Of a DNA stretch of 43,936 nucleotides, positions 31,430 through 41,676 are shown in pieces. Origin of the DNA: Flavobacterium sp. UGB4466 (lineage in GTDB: Bacteria; Bacteroidota; Bacteroidia; Flavobacteriales; Flavobacteriaceae); assembly GCF_903469665.1 (NCBI RefSeq), contig NZ_CAGKLC010000033.1, forward strand, positions 1 to 43,936, given 5' to 3'. Position 1 is the first letter of the stretch; the number at the start of each line of letters is the position of its first letter. Under the pieces are notes generated by a model. That model made no database searches and was not told the origin of the DNA. It saw only the letters and a list, made by a program, of their open reading frames with translations. A program made the translations under genes and the position numbers.

Positions 31430-34400
31430 GATTGTTATCAATTTCTTCTGTTAATGGATTTTCTTCTTCATGTTTCACTAATTTGTATCTCTCTGCTATT
31501 TTTCCAAAGATGTAATACAATCCAGGAATCAAAAACACCCCACAAATCGTTCCGATAAGCATACCTCCTGCCGCAGCAGTACCAATCGTACGGTTACCAA
31601 TTTTTCCGGGACCGGTAGCAAATGCAAGTGGCAATAAACCCGCAATAAAAGCAAAGGAAGTCATCAAGATTGGACGGAACCTTGCTTTGGCTCCTTCCAT
31701 TGCTGCTTCCAGAACTGATTTACCTGCAGCATGTCGCTGGATTGCAAACTCTACAATCAACACAGCATTTTTACCCAATAAACCAATAAGCATTACCATG
31801 GCCACCTGTGCGTAAATGTTGTTCTCTAATCCTGTTAATTTCAGTAAAAAGAAAGCTCCAAAAATACCTGCCGGTAAAGAAAGAATTACAGACAATGGTA
31901 AAATAAAACTCTCGTATTGAGCAGCCAGTACCAGATATACGAATCCTAAACAGATCAGGAATACCCAGATTGCCTGATTCCCCTGTGCTACCTCATCAGC
32001 AGAAATACCTGCCCAGTCGATGTCGTATCCTCTAGGTAATTTTTTGGCGGCAACTTCCTGAACAACTTTAATTGCCGTACCGGAACTATATCCCGCTGCA
32101 GCAGATCCACTAATTTGTGTAGAAGTGTACATATTGTGTCTTGTGATTTCAGAAAGTCCGTATACTTTTTCCAATCTCATAAAAGCGGAATAAGGTACCA
32201 TTTCATCACGGTTGTTTTTCACATACAATTTTAAGATATCATCGGGCTGAGCACGATATTCCGGAGAAGCCTGAACAATTACTTTATAGTTAATTCCGAA
32301 TTTAATAAAACTGATTTCATAGTTACTTCCCACAAGAGTTGACAAGGTATTCATGGCATTTTCGATAGAAACTCCTTTTTGTTGTGCCAGATCATTGTCG
32401 ACTTTCATCATGTATTGAGGAAAACTCGAGCTATAAAAACTAAACACGTTAGACAATTCCTGATGTCTGTTCAATTCAGCAACAAAATCATTATTTACCT
32501 TTTCCATTTTTTTGTAATCTCCGGAACCTGTTTTATCCAATAAACGAAGTTCAAATCCTCCGGCAGCACCATATCCCGGTACAGCAGGCGGTTGGAAAAA
32601 CTCGATATTAGCTCCTGCAATATCTTTACATTTTTCCTCCATTTCATGCATGATCTCCAAAACAGATTCTTTTCGATCGCTCCAATCCTTAAGGTTAACC
32701 AAACAAGTTCCTGAGTTTGCTCCTGTACCTTCAGAAAGAATTTCGTAACCTGCCAATGAAGAAACTGATTTTACTCCGTCTATATCTTCAGCAATTTTCT
32801 GAACTCGCTCTGCAATATTGTTGGTTCTTTCTAATGAAGAACCCGGAGGTGTCTGAATTACAGCATAGAACATTCCCTGATCCTCATTCGGAATAAATCC
32901 GGAAGGAACGGTGCTGCTCACTAACCATGTTCCGGCACAAAATCCTAACAAAGCAATTATAGTAACGGCTCTTCTGTTTACGATCTTACCTAATACATTT
33001 TGATATTTCCCCTGAGCCAGATTAAACTTATTGTTAAAACCATCTATAAAAACATTAACAGGTGTTTTCTTTTTAGGCAGAGCATGATTATTTTTTAACA
33101 TCATAGCACAAAGTGCCGGTGTCAAGGTTAAAGCCACAATACCCGAAAGTATAATCGCCGTTGCCATAGTAACTGAGAACTGACGGTAAAACACCCCAAC
33201 AGGACCTGACATGAATGCCACCGGAATAAATACCGCCGCCATCAGGAATGTAATCGCTATAATTGCCCCTGCAATCTCATGCATCGCTTTTTTAGTTGCT
33301 TTAAAAGGCGACAGATGTTCTTCTTCCATTTTGGCGTGAACTGCCTCGATCACAACGATCGCATCATCGACGACGACTCCAATTGCTAATACTAAAGCAA
33401 ACAAAGTAATTAAGTTCAATGAAATATCTAAGAAAGTCATGAATACAAAGGTTCCGATCAACGATACCGGTACCGCAATTGCCGGAATAACAGTCGAACG
33501 CCAATCTCCCAAGAAAAGAAATACCACTAAACCTACCAAAATAAAAGCTTCTACCAGCGTGTGGATTACTTTTTCGATAGAGGCATCCAAAAATTTAGAA
33601 ACGTCGTATGAAATCTCATAATCCATTCCTTTTGGAAATTTTTGCTTAATTTTTTCCAATTTCGCTTTTACCTCCTCAATAACCTGATTGGCATTACTTC
33701 CAAAAGACTGTTTCAATACAATAGCCGCAGAAGGCTTACCATTTAAGTTCGAGTAAATATCATACATCGAACTTCCGAATTCAATATTGGCAATATCTTT
33801 CAAACGTAAAAGTTCTCCGTTAGCATTGGATTTTACCACAATATTTCCATATTGCTCTTTTGTGGTAAAACGTCCGGAATATTTCAATACATATTCAAAT
33901 GCCTGAGAACGTTTACCTGAACTTTCTCCTGTTTTACCCGGAGAAGCCTCCAAACTTTGACTTGACAATGCTTCCATTACCTCATCGGCAGAAATTTTGT
34001 ACGCCAGCATACGATCCGGTTTCAGCCAGATACGCATAGCATATTCACGAGTTCCCAGGATATCTCCGGAACCAATACCATTTACCCTTTTCAATTCTGA
34101 AAGTACGTTGATATCAGCGTAGTTGTACAAGAACTTCATATCGGTATTTTTGTCTGTACTGTAAAGGTTCACGTACATCAACATACTTGGCACTTCTCGG
34201 GTAATTTTTATACCCTCTCTAATTACCAATGGAGGCAATTTATTGGTAACCGAAGCTACACGATTCTGAACGTTAACCGCCGCTTGGTTGGGATCTGTTC
34301 CTAAGTTAAAAACTACTTTTATAGTCGCCTCACCATCATTTCCGGCATCAGAAGACATGTATTTCATTCCCGGAACTCCATTTAAAGCTCTTTCTAAAGG

Positions 34401-34589
34401 AATAATAACGGCCTTGATCATCAATTCACCGTTAGATCCGGGATAATCTGCAGTAACATTCACCATTGGCGGTGAGATTGTAGGGAATTGCGTGATAGGT
34501 AAATTTAATACCGACAATACTCCTAAAAAGACAATTATAAGCGATATTACTATCGACAGTACAGGTCTTTGAATAAATTTATTAAACAT
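31422..34589 (-). CDS. RND efflux pump inner membrane transporter (HAE1/AcrB-type)
   Basis: A 1055-residue protein of typical HAE1 length. It has the RND start MFNKFIQRPVLSIVISLIIV, large periplasmic loops, and 12 membrane helices. The proton-relay acidic pair lies in VLAIGVVVDDAIVVIEAV, and the helix-11 region carries GLLGKNAVLIVEFA. It exports amphipathic drugs, dyes or bile-like compounds using the proton gradient. It is the middle gene of an adaptor-pump-outer membrane factor operon. Confidence 0.96.
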   Translation of the reverse strand: MFNKFIQRPVLSIVISLIIVFLGVLSVLNLPITQFPTISPPMVNVTADYPGSNGELMIKAVIIPLERALNGVPGMKYMSSDAGNDGEATIKVVFNLGTDPNQAAVNVQNRVASVTNKLPPLVIREGIKITREVPSMLMYVNLYSTDKNTDMKFLYNYADINVLSELKRVNGIGSGDILGTREYAMRIWLKPDRMLAYKISADEVMEALSSQSLEASPGKTGESSGKRSQAFEYVLKYSGRFTTKEQYGNIVVKSNANGELLRLKDIANIEFGSSMYDIYSNLNGKPSAAIVLKQSFGSNANQVIEEVKAKLEKIKQKFPKGMDYEISYDVSKFLDASIEKVIHTLVEAFILVGLVVFLFLGDWRSTVIPAIAVPVSLIGTFVFMTFLDISLNLITLFALVLAIGVVVDDAIVVIEAVHAKMEEEHLSPFKATKKAMHEIAGAIIAITFLMAAVFIPVAFMSGPVGVFYRQFSVTMATAIILSGIVALTLTPALCAMMLKNNHALPKKKTPVNVFIDGFNNKFNLAQGKYQNVLGKIVNRRAVTIIALLGFCAGTWLVSSTVPSGFIPNEDQGMFYAVIQTPPGSSLERTNNIAERVQKIAEDIDGVKSVSSLAGYEILSEGTGANSGTCLVNLKDWSDRKESVLEIMHEMEEKCKDIAGANIEFFQPPAVPGYGAAGGFELRLLDKTGSGDYKKMEKVNNDFVAELNRHQELSNVFSFYSSSFPQYMMKVDNDLAQQKGVSIENAMNTLSTLVGSNYEISFIKFGINYKVIVQASPEYRAQPDDILKLYVKNNRDEMVPYSAFMRLEKVYGLSEITRHNMYTSTQISGSAAAGYSSGTAIKVVQEVAAKKLPRGYDIDWAGISADEVAQGNQAIWVFLICLGFVYLVLAAQYESFILPLSVILSLPAGIFGAFFLLKLTGLENNIYAQVAMVMLIGLLGKNAVLIVEFAIQRHAAGKSVLEAAMEGAKARFRPILMTSFAFIAGLLPLAFATGPGKIGNRTIGTAAAGGMLIGTICGVFLIPGLYYIFGKIAERYKLVKHEEENPLTEEIDNNHV

Positions 34590-34613
34590 TTTTTATTTTT
34601 TTAATGATTAAAC

Positions 34614-35696
34614 CTATTCTGCTTTTAAGCGTAAATTGTTCATTACCGCTTTAGGAGATTGGAATTCATATTTGATTTTGTCGTTTTCTTTTACTTTTTG
34701 AACTCCTTCAAGTAAAATTTTATCGGTATCGGCAAGTCCGGTTTTTATCACGTACAAATCAGGGATTTCGCCTGTTATTGTGATTTCTCTTGAATTTACT
34801 TTATTGTTTTTATCGATTACAAAAACGTATTTTTTATCCTGAATTTCGTAAGTCGCTTTTTGAGGGATTACAATGGCATTTTTAAGCGGAACAATCATCT
34901 GAACCTGTCCTGTTTCTCCATTTCTAAGCAATTTTCCTGAATTAGGGAAACGTGCTCTGAACGCAATATTTCCGGTTTCATTATTAAATTCGCTTTCGAT
35001 AACTTCTACATTTCCTTTTTCTTTAAAAGTTTCACCGTTAGCCAAAACCAAACTTACTCTGTTATCAGCGCGGTCTTTTACATCGGTTTGATACTGCAGA
35101 TATTCCGGTTCTGAAACATTGAAATAAGCAAACATCTGACTGTTGTCTGAAAGACTTGTCATCAATTCACCTTCATCAATAAGGCTTCCTAATTTTAATG
35201 GAATACGATCGATAGTTCCGTCAAACGGCGCTCTGATTTCTGTAAATGACAAATGAAGTTTTGCCAATGCTACTTCGGCTTTTGCAGATTGCAATTTTGC
35301 CTGTGCTACACTTAATTCGTTCTTAGAAACGATATTTTTATCTGCCAGTAATTTGGCATTTTGAAGTTCTATTTCTACTGATTTTTGTTCAGCTTGTGCT
35401 TTTAGTAATTCTGCCTGATACATATTGGGCATAATTTTAAACAACAGCTGTCCTTTTTTTACAAATTGTCCTTCATCCACAAAGATGTTTTGTAAAAAAC
35501 CTTTTTCCTGAGCACGGATCTCAATGTTACGTACTGATTTGATTTGTGAAACGTACTGTTTCGTAAACGAAGTGTCTATTTTTACCGGATTGGTAACAAC
35601 AAATTTTTCTACTTCTTCTTTTTCTTCTTTTTTAGTTGTACAACTAGTTAGGCACACCAGGGCAATTAAGCCTGTGAACAAGATAATTCTTTTCAT
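34614..35696 (-). CDS. RND efflux periplasmic adaptor (membrane fusion protein)
   Basis: A 360-residue protein with lipobox LTSC. The family order is visible: the first half of the lipoyl/barrel-sandwich domain (IRAQEKGFLQNIFVDEGQFV), a helical hairpin (about 105-150, QAELLKAQAEQKSVEIELQN), the second lipoyl half (IRAPFDGTIDRIPLKLGSLI) and a beta-barrel/MP domain (residues 190 onward). It bridges pump and outer membrane channel. First gene of the operon; 24 nt separate it from the pump start. Confidence 0.94.
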   Translation of the reverse strand: MKRIILFTGLIALVCLTSCTTKKEEKEEVEKFVVTNPVKIDTSFTKQYVSQIKSVRNIEIRAQEKGFLQNIFVDEGQFVKKGQLLFKIMPNMYQAELLKAQAEQKSVEIELQNAKLLADKNIVSKNELSVAQAKLQSAKAEVALAKLHLSFTEIRAPFDGTIDRIPLKLGSLIDEGELMTSLSDNSQMFAYFNVSEPEYLQYQTDVKDRADNRVSLVLANGETFKEKGNVEVIESEFNNETGNIAFRARFPNSGKLLRNGETGQVQMIVPLKNAIVIPQKATYEIQDKKYVFVIDKNNKVNSREITITGEIPDLYVIKTGLADTDKILLEGVQKVKENDKIKYEFQSPKAVMNNLRLKAE

Positions 35697-35872
35697 GATT
35701 TTAATGGAAATTAAGCGATTGAGTGCTTGGAATACAGTGATTCCTTTAGATGAAAAAATGCATCAGGTGCCCTTAGTCAGAACTTAACTTTCATATAAGA
35801 TGAAGTAGCAAAAAAATACATCAACAAAATATGCAGATCACAACTTAGGCAACCGATGTATATATTGTTGAA

Positions 35873-36259
35873 TCAAATTCTTAGTACTCGTTGAGTAATG
35901 TAGATAGGATTTGAGTTGCCAAAGAATGGCAGGAAGATTTTAAAACGATTATAATCGTTTGCAGCAGTTTGACTGGTAGCAAAGGAAAGATACCAACTGT
36001 CAAGTAAGCTGTAGTTTGTTGCGAACAAATGATTGGAAAGACCACCTTTAAGATCATCACTTCCCACGCATTCTTCTTCAGTATCACAGTCCGCATCTTC
36101 TATGATCGAACTGCCCTGATCCTGATTGGTGAATTTCACACGGTGTCTTTTCTCAAGATGATGAGAATGAGAGTCTTTAGGAGTACCCGCATTAAGATAT
36201 TGCCCTCCGCCAAGCAGAAGCAAATTCATAAATACTAAAAAGACTATTAACTTTCTCAT
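35873..36259 (-). CDS. Small exported hypothetical protein
   Basis: A 128-residue protein. A signal peptide (about 1-24) is followed by a His-rich, charged stretch (DSHSHHLEKRHRVKF), an acidic Cys pair (DADCDTEEECVGSD), and a C-terminal aromatic region ending ITQRVLRI. It is not recognised. The His-Cys content hints at metal contact but proves nothing. It lies 176 nt upstream of the efflux operon on the same strand. Confidence 0.6.
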   Translation of the reverse strand: MRKLIVFLVFMNLLLLGGGQYLNAGTPKDSHSHHLEKRHRVKFTNQDQGSSIIEDADCDTEEECVGSDDLKGGLSNHLFATNYSLLDSWYLSFATSQTAANDYNRFKIFLPFFGNSNPIYITQRVLRI

Positions 36260-36519
36260 TTGGTTGCGAAAGTAAGGAAAGTATCGAAAGAAAAAAAGAT
36301 TTTTTTATAAGCTTTAACATTTATTAAAATACGAAAACGTTTTCAGGATTTTATTGCACTCAAATTATGATTAAAAGTTGTGCTTTCTTATCAAAAAATC
36401 ATAAAAAATTGAGTCTGATTCAGAATCAAATGGATAACATTTTAAAAACCAGCAAAAAAACATCAAAATCACAAATACATGAGGATATAGATTTTACGAT
36501 TAAAAGTGCATTTTAATTT

Positions 36520-36924
36520 TTAAATTAAAACTTCCATTATGGTAAATTCCTGTCCGGCTTTTGTAAAAATCTGCCCTGTATCCTGCATGCCCAATTTCTC
36601 ATAAAAAGCTTTTTTGTTAACTCTGGCGTTACACCAAACTTTTTTCAATTTCTTTTCTTTTGCTAATTGCAAAATATATTTTATAAGCTCAGAACCAATG
36701 CCTTTCCCCTGACATTCTTCTAGTGTCGCCAGCTTTCTGAACTGCATTTCGTCATCACTGATGAAACAGGAAACAATTGAAACCAACTTATCCTGCACAA
36801 ACACGCCAAAGTGTAATCCTAAAGCATCTTCTTCTAACTGTACAAATTCAAACGGCTGATCGGGCCACATTACTTCATGCCTGATCAGCCAGGTCTCCGA
36901 AGCTAATATTGTTTTGATTTTCAT
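36520..36924 (-). CDS. GNAT-family N-acetyltransferase
   Basis: A 134-residue cytoplasmic protein of the small GNAT type. The acetyl-CoA-binding motif A is seen as FRKLATLEECQGKGIGSELIKYIL (R/Q-x-x-G-x-G/A pattern as QGKGIG), followed by the motif B region VWCNARVNKKAFYEKLGM. Substrate unknown. Confidence 0.88.
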   Translation of the reverse strand: MKIKTILASETWLIRHEVMWPDQPFEFVQLEEDALGLHFGVFVQDKLVSIVSCFISDDEMQFRKLATLEECQGKGIGSELIKYILQLAKEKKLKKVWCNARVNKKAFYEKLGMQDTGQIFTKAGQEFTIMEVLI

Positions 36925-36984
36925 TGTTTTGCTTATTACTCCAGATTAATTACTCTTTTACACACAAAGATATTTCATAAAAAC

Positions 36985-37016
36985 AAAAAAGGGAATCTAA
37001 GTTGATTCCCTTTTTT
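36985..37016. terminator. Terminator downstream of the 203-residue protein gene
   Basis: GGGAATC/GATTCCC (36991-36997 with 37004-37010) is flanked by A6 and T6. It ends the minus-strand gene at 37018. Confidence 0.88.
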
Positions 37017-37017
37017 A

Positions 37018-37629
37018 CTATTCTACTTTTATATAAAATCGCTCTGTATTATTGTCGGTTATTTTTTCAATACCTCCATCTCCCTTCTTAGCAACATTAA
37101 TAACATGCAATTCGTTTCCATTTATGGTGCAATTCCAAACTGTACCATCAGATAAAATAATGTCCGAAAACAATGCATCTGATTTCTCTTTGTTGTAATA
37201 CACTAATTTTTCAGACTTGATAAGTTTTTTTTCCTGCGTTTTCTTATTTTTCTCATACGAAGAGATTTCATTATCCTTGATCTCAATTAATTCCTCAAAA
37301 TCTTTCTGAGAAGCTGCATTGTTTTGATTAGCAGCCCAAACCGGCTTATCTCCAACCATCTTCCAGGTACCAATGGCCTGCTTTAAAAGATGTTCTCTCA
37401 AAACTGTTCTTAAGGTATCTACTTTTTTAATCGATTCCTGACCTATTTCATTATCAGGTTTAATTTTAAAGGCAATATAAAATAAATCAATCGCTTTCTT
37501 ATAATCCGCTTTTTCGTAGTAGTCTAAAGCTAATTCGTATCTGCTTTTCTGAAATGCGATTTTAGGATTGTTTTGGGCAAAGCTTTTAAAAGAGATTAAT
37601 AAAACAATAAAAAATAGTTTCTTTTTCAT
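37018..37629 (-). CDS. Exported TPR protein with lipocalin-like C-terminal region
   Basis: A 203-residue protein with a signal peptide (ending SFAQ) and a TPR-like pair at about 30-65 (YELALDYYEKADYKKAIDLF, YIAFKIKPDN). The beta-rich C-terminal part begins GTWKMVGDKPVW and runs to ERFYIKVE, as in Bacteroidota lipocalin-like domains. It is probably periplasmic. No pathway is indicated. Confidence 0.7.
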   Translation of the reverse strand: MKKKLFFIVLLISFKSFAQNNPKIAFQKSRYELALDYYEKADYKKAIDLFYIAFKIKPDNEIGQESIKKVDTLRTVLREHLLKQAIGTWKMVGDKPVWAANQNNAASQKDFEELIEIKDNEISSYEKNKKTQEKKLIKSEKLVYYNKEKSDALFSDIILSDGTVWNCTINGNELHVINVAKKGDGGIEKITDNNTERFYIKVE

Positions 37630-37806
37630 TAATAATGTAGGTTTTCATTTTTTTTGCAAACGTAGTTTTTTAATAGCAGACTTCCACATCCTTTTTAACT
37701 TTTTTTAATGCAAAAATTAAGATTTAACTTACAGATAGTCAGGGTGAAAATTCAATAACTCTGCCTCTCTTATATTTACCGCCACTTTTTACCATTTTAC
37801 CCTAAT

Positions 37807-38199
37807 TTAGACTGAAAATAAATTTAAAACCTCCATAGCCTTGTCTGTGTCTTTTTTAGCCACAAAGATATGATCGTGGTAAAAAGCAGCCACAACATTA
37901 CAGCTTATTCCATTCTCAGAAAGTGCCTTTGAAAATGCTGCTGTCAAACCAACTGCTTCTAATGATGAATGCACCGTGAGTGTGATCCAGGACATTACAA
38001 CTGAGTAATCCAGTTTTAAGGTATCTGCCGTTTCTTTTTTCAAAATCAGAGTAATTGCTTCATTTTCTTTGAACAACATTACAATATCTTCCATAGCTAT
38101 GTTCTCCATCTTTTCTACTTTACAGAAAACATAATCTCCTAAATTATGCTGAGGTTTCATGCTTTTAAGCAATTTTTCCAAATCTTTTTCTCCTGACAT
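37807..38199 (-). CDS. ACT domain protein (DUF2241-like)
   Basis: A 130-residue cytoplasmic protein with two ACT-like halves: an N-terminal MKPQHNLGDYVFCKVE, as in the DUF2241/ACT_3 group, and a second half with LTVHSSLEAVGLTAAFSKAL and GISCNVVAAFYHDHIFV. It may bind an amino acid; the ligand is unknown. The upstream esterase gene ends 21 nt before it, so it may be read from the same transcript. Confidence 0.85.
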   Translation of the reverse strand: MSGEKDLEKLLKSMKPQHNLGDYVFCKVEKMENIAMEDIVMLFKENEAITLILKKETADTLKLDYSVVMSWITLTVHSSLEAVGLTAAFSKALSENGISCNVVAAFYHDHIFVAKKDTDKAMEVLNLFSV

Positions 38200-38220
38200 T
38201 TTAAGTTTTTGTTAAATCGG

Positions 38221-39477
38221 TTATTTTAGTTTTTCCAGCTTTTCCTTTGCTTCCGAAAAATTTTTATCCAACAGCAGCGTCTTTTCATAACTGGCAATTG
38301 CATTTTTCTTATCTCCATTAGCTTCATAAAAATCTCCAAGGGAATCATACACATTTGGACTTTGAGGATAATTGGCAACATTTAACCTGAACAGATAACC
38401 TGCCAGCTCCATATCTTTTTTACCCAAAGACTGGTAGCCATATGCATTAATGGTATTTTCAGGAACATTAACGGTATAACCTAAGTGTTTTGAGACATTT
38501 TGGAAGTGCTTTTCAATCTTAGTAAACACCGCTTTATTAAAGTTAAACTGTTCCGTAATGGAAAGTTTTAACTGATTGAACTTAAATAGAAAACGCAGAC
38601 CATCATAGATTGCGATCAATGGTACAGATCCGTGATTATCATCGCTGTAATACTGGTACTCATAATTCAGATTACTCTTTTTATTGTTCTCCAAAAAATC
38701 ATTGAAATCTAAAATGGAGCGGATATGTTTGGTAAGAAGTGTTGTATCTTTTCTAACTTTTTCAATATTCATCCCCTCATCCATAGTATTTGCAGCCGCC
38801 ATAAATAAGGAAACTTTTGACAGGTTTTTATTGGCTAATTTTTTCTTCGTATCTGCTAAAAACTTCTGACGATCCCACCACAAACTTGGATCGATCGCAA
38901 TATAAGAGTGAAATAAATCCGTATGATTAGCCAGAATATTCAAGGCTGTCAACCCTCCAAAAGAATGTCCAATCAAAGTTTTAAAAGGTGCTGTGGGGTA
39001 TTTACCGTCGATATACGGAATCAATTCTTTCTGAAGAAATTCAACAAATTTTTCTCCTCCCCCAGACTGATCACTCAGGCTTTGGGGTACAAACGGGGGA
39101 TCAACCTCCGAATGGGTTGGGGTTAAATCCCGATTCCTATTGGTGTTTGTTATACCCACTATAATCATTTCAGGACAATTTGTGTTTCCGTTCACTTCGC
39201 TCATTTCTTCAATTATCCCAACAACGGAGCTAAAATGTCCCTCTGCATCGAGTAAATAAACGACCGGGTACTTTTGCTTTGCTAAACCAGTATTTCGGGC
39301 ACTTTTAGGAAGATGAATCCATATTTTTCTATTTTCATTCAAAATTTTAGACGAAATACTATCTATGGTTCCTATTTCAATTCTATTTTTATTTTGAGCA
39401 AATGCCAAACTCGTTGACAATACAAATAAACTGAAGAAGAGTATCTTTTTTCCAAAAACAATTTGTAGACTATTCAT
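38221..39477 (-). CDS. Exported alpha/beta-hydrolase esterase (IroE-like) with C-terminal TPR
   Basis: A 418-residue protein with a signal peptide (LSTSLAFAQ). The esterase core shows the nucleophile Ser172 in LIGHSFGGLTAL and DPSLWW shortly after. A likely catalytic His lies in YYSDDNHGSVPL and the likely Asp precedes it. The C-terminal ~90 residues form a TPR-like tail (YDSLGDFYEANGDKKNAIAS). Family members hydrolyse esters such as siderophores or carbohydrate esters; nothing nearby identifies the substrate. Confidence 0.88.
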   Translation of the reverse strand: MNSLQIVFGKKILFFSLFVLSTSLAFAQNKNRIEIGTIDSISSKILNENRKIWIHLPKSARNTGLAKQKYPVVYLLDAEGHFSSVVGIIEEMSEVNGNTNCPEMIIVGITNTNRNRDLTPTHSEVDPPFVPQSLSDQSGGGEKFVEFLQKELIPYIDGKYPTAPFKTLIGHSFGGLTALNILANHTDLFHSYIAIDPSLWWDRQKFLADTKKKLANKNLSKVSLFMAAANTMDEGMNIEKVRKDTTLLTKHIRSILDFNDFLENNKKSNLNYEYQYYSDDNHGSVPLIAIYDGLRFLFKFNQLKLSITEQFNFNKAVFTKIEKHFQNVSKHLGYTVNVPENTINAYGYQSLGKKDMELAGYLFRLNVANYPQSPNVYDSLGDFYEANGDKKNAIASYEKTLLLDKNFSEAKEKLEKLK

Positions 39478-39540
39478 TTCTTATGGACTTTTTCAATTCG
39501 TTACTAAAAATTCAAAACTTATTGTGCTGCTTTTATAAAA

Positions 39541-39582
39541 CACAGAAGTCGTCTTTTTAGTTAAAAAAAAACGACTTCTGTG
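39541..39582. terminator. Strong terminator after the M1 peptidase gene
   Basis: A perfect 12-bp stem CACAGAAGTCGT/ACGACTTCTGTG (39541-39552 with 39571-39582) has an A/T-rich loop and T-rich flank on the minus-strand exit. Confidence 0.85.
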
Positions 39583-39590
39583 GTATTCTT

Positions 39591-41462
39591 TTATCTTCCT
39601 GACCAGGTATTGTCGGCAGGAGTGGCATCCATAAAAATACCACCATCTAGAACTACTTTTTTAATTTGCTTGCTGCTCTTCACTGTAACTGCGGCCAGTT
39701 TTTGATTCGCCTGCCAAACAGCTGGTGTGCTATGAACTGTTTCTGTCGTATTATCTGCGTAGGTCACAATGGCATCAAACGGAATGGCAAAACCACCAAC
39801 ATTGGCAACAGAAATAACATTCTTAGCCACCTTTTTAACGGAAAGATCTAAGTAATTATTCGTGAAAAACCAATTATCAAAAAACCAATTCAAATTTTTA
39901 CCCGAAGCTGTATTGATCGAATTAAAATAATCCCATGGAACCGGGTGTTTACCATTCCAATTGTCCATATAGGCATGCAATGCTTTTTTAAACAAATCAT
40001 CACCCAACAAGTCTTTTAAAGCCAGGTAAGACAAAGAAGCTTTTCCGTATGAATTATTGCCGTAACCTGAATCTGATAACTGTGACGACATCGTGATGAT
40101 AGGCTGATCTTCTTCTGTAGACGGGTCATTTATATATTGCTCTACTCGAAATTCTTTATAAAACTTATCGGCAGCTTCTTTTCCATGCTCCGCGATTCCT
40201 ATCAAATATTCAAAAGTTGTCGCCCAGCCTTCGTCCATAAAAGCATAACGCGTTTCGTTGATTCCCATATAAAAAGGAAAATAGGTATGAGCTACTTCAT
40301 GATCCTGAACCAATTGTGCAAAAACAGGATCTCCCATTTGCGAATCATTGCACATCATTGGATATTCCATATCTGCAAAGCCCTGAAAAGCCGTCATTTT
40401 AGAATACGGATAGGGAACTCCCGGCCAATTGTGTGAAAAGAAATCCAAAGCATATTGGTTGTACTTAATCGAATTTTCAAAATCGGTTCCTTTTACATCA
40501 TAAGCTGCTTGGATACTGGCACGTCGCTTTGTTTTTTTATCCACAATTACACTTCCGGCATCCCATAAATAATGATCACTTAAGCCAAAACACACATCTG
40601 TAATGTTTTTAGCTTCAAATTTCCAAACGTTCCAATCGCTTTGTTTTGTTACCAAACCGCTTTTCATTTCCTGCTCATTGGCAATGTGTAAAATTTCATC
40701 TGTTACGTATGATTTTTTTAAACGTGCAGCAAATTCAGGCTGTAAGACCTCATCCGGATTCAATAAATCTCCTGTTCCGTAAACCACATAATTTTTAGGT
40801 GCTTTTACAGAATACGTATAATCATTAAAATCATTATAAAACTCCTGACCTGAAGTATGAGGCAGGTTATCCCATTTGTTGTAATCATCAAAAACAGAAA
40901 CACGAGGATAACTATAGGCTACAAAAAAAGTCGTGTTGTCGATTTGCCCCTCTCTCCCGCTCACTTCTGATAGCGGATAATTCCAATCGATATCAATTGT
41001 AATTTTACTATGAGGCGGCAAAGGTTTCTTCATTTTTACGCTCCCAACTGTACCCCAGCTTTTTGCATCTTCTTTGTAAACTTCGCCTTCGATTTTCAAA
41101 TTTGTAATTGTCAATCCTTCTGTAAAAAAACCTTCGCTATTTAATACCGCTCGTGGCGAAGTTTTTTTATGAATATTATTCACAAATCTAATTCGCAAAT
41201 TTCTTAACGTATCATTACTGTTGTTTTCATACACGATCGTTTCGGTCCCGCTAACTACTTTTGTATTGGCATCTACAGTCAAAGCCATGTCATATTTACC
41301 ATGATTTTGCCAATAATTTTTCCCGGGTTTTCCATCCATAGAACGAACACCGTTCGTATAAGATTCTTTAATATTTCTTGGCATGTAAAGTTCCTGTGCA
41401 AAACTATTTTGTGCTAAAAACAAAAACGCTATAAATAGCAATTGAAGTGATTTTTTTTCCAT
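39591..41462 (-). CDS. Exported M1-family zinc metallopeptidase
   Basis: A 623-residue protein with a signal peptide (FLAQNSFAQ). The zinc site is HEVAH (His388, Glu389, His392) followed 19 residues later by Glu411 in FMDEGWATTFEYL, the HExxH-x18-E spacing of M1 enzymes. It lacks the GAMEN box of classical forms (GFADMEYPM instead). It is probably a periplasmic or outer-membrane-exposed aminopeptidase for peptide use. It is a single-gene unit. Confidence 0.93.
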   Translation of the reverse strand: MEKKSLQLLFIAFLFLAQNSFAQELYMPRNIKESYTNGVRSMDGKPGKNYWQNHGKYDMALTVDANTKVVSGTETIVYENNSNDTLRNLRIRFVNNIHKKTSPRAVLNSEGFFTEGLTITNLKIEGEVYKEDAKSWGTVGSVKMKKPLPPHSKITIDIDWNYPLSEVSGREGQIDNTTFFVAYSYPRVSVFDDYNKWDNLPHTSGQEFYNDFNDYTYSVKAPKNYVVYGTGDLLNPDEVLQPEFAARLKKSYVTDEILHIANEQEMKSGLVTKQSDWNVWKFEAKNITDVCFGLSDHYLWDAGSVIVDKKTKRRASIQAAYDVKGTDFENSIKYNQYALDFFSHNWPGVPYPYSKMTAFQGFADMEYPMMCNDSQMGDPVFAQLVQDHEVAHTYFPFYMGINETRYAFMDEGWATTFEYLIGIAEHGKEAADKFYKEFRVEQYINDPSTEEDQPIITMSSQLSDSGYGNNSYGKASLSYLALKDLLGDDLFKKALHAYMDNWNGKHPVPWDYFNSINTASGKNLNWFFDNWFFTNNYLDLSVKKVAKNVISVANVGGFAIPFDAIVTYADNTTETVHSTPAVWQANQKLAAVTVKSSKQIKKVVLDGGIFMDATPADNTWSGR

Positions 41463-41619
41463 AACTTGTTTTAAGATTTTGGTGGTTTGATTGATTATAG
41501 TAGTTAGATGACATTTTTAGCTTTAAGTTACATTATTCAAAAAATTTATTTCTAAAAATAAACAATAAAGTTAAAACCTCAATCACGCAGAAAATCAAAG
41601 ACTTAAAAAGAAAATAAAA

Positions 41620-41650
41620 ACCGTCCAATTCAAAAAGAAAAAGACGGCCT
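41620..41650 (-). terminator. Terminator of the GapN gene
   Basis: On the minus strand CCGTC and GACGG (41643-41647 with 41621-41625) form a hairpin followed by TTTTT. Confidence 0.6.
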
Positions 41651-41676
41651 CTACAATTAATATATAACCTTGGAAA

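Noticed and set aside
36512..36531. AT-only hairpin TTTTAATTT/AAATTAAAA near the GNAT stop as a terminator
   Set aside because: It has no GC pairs and overlaps the stop codon, so it is too weak to call.
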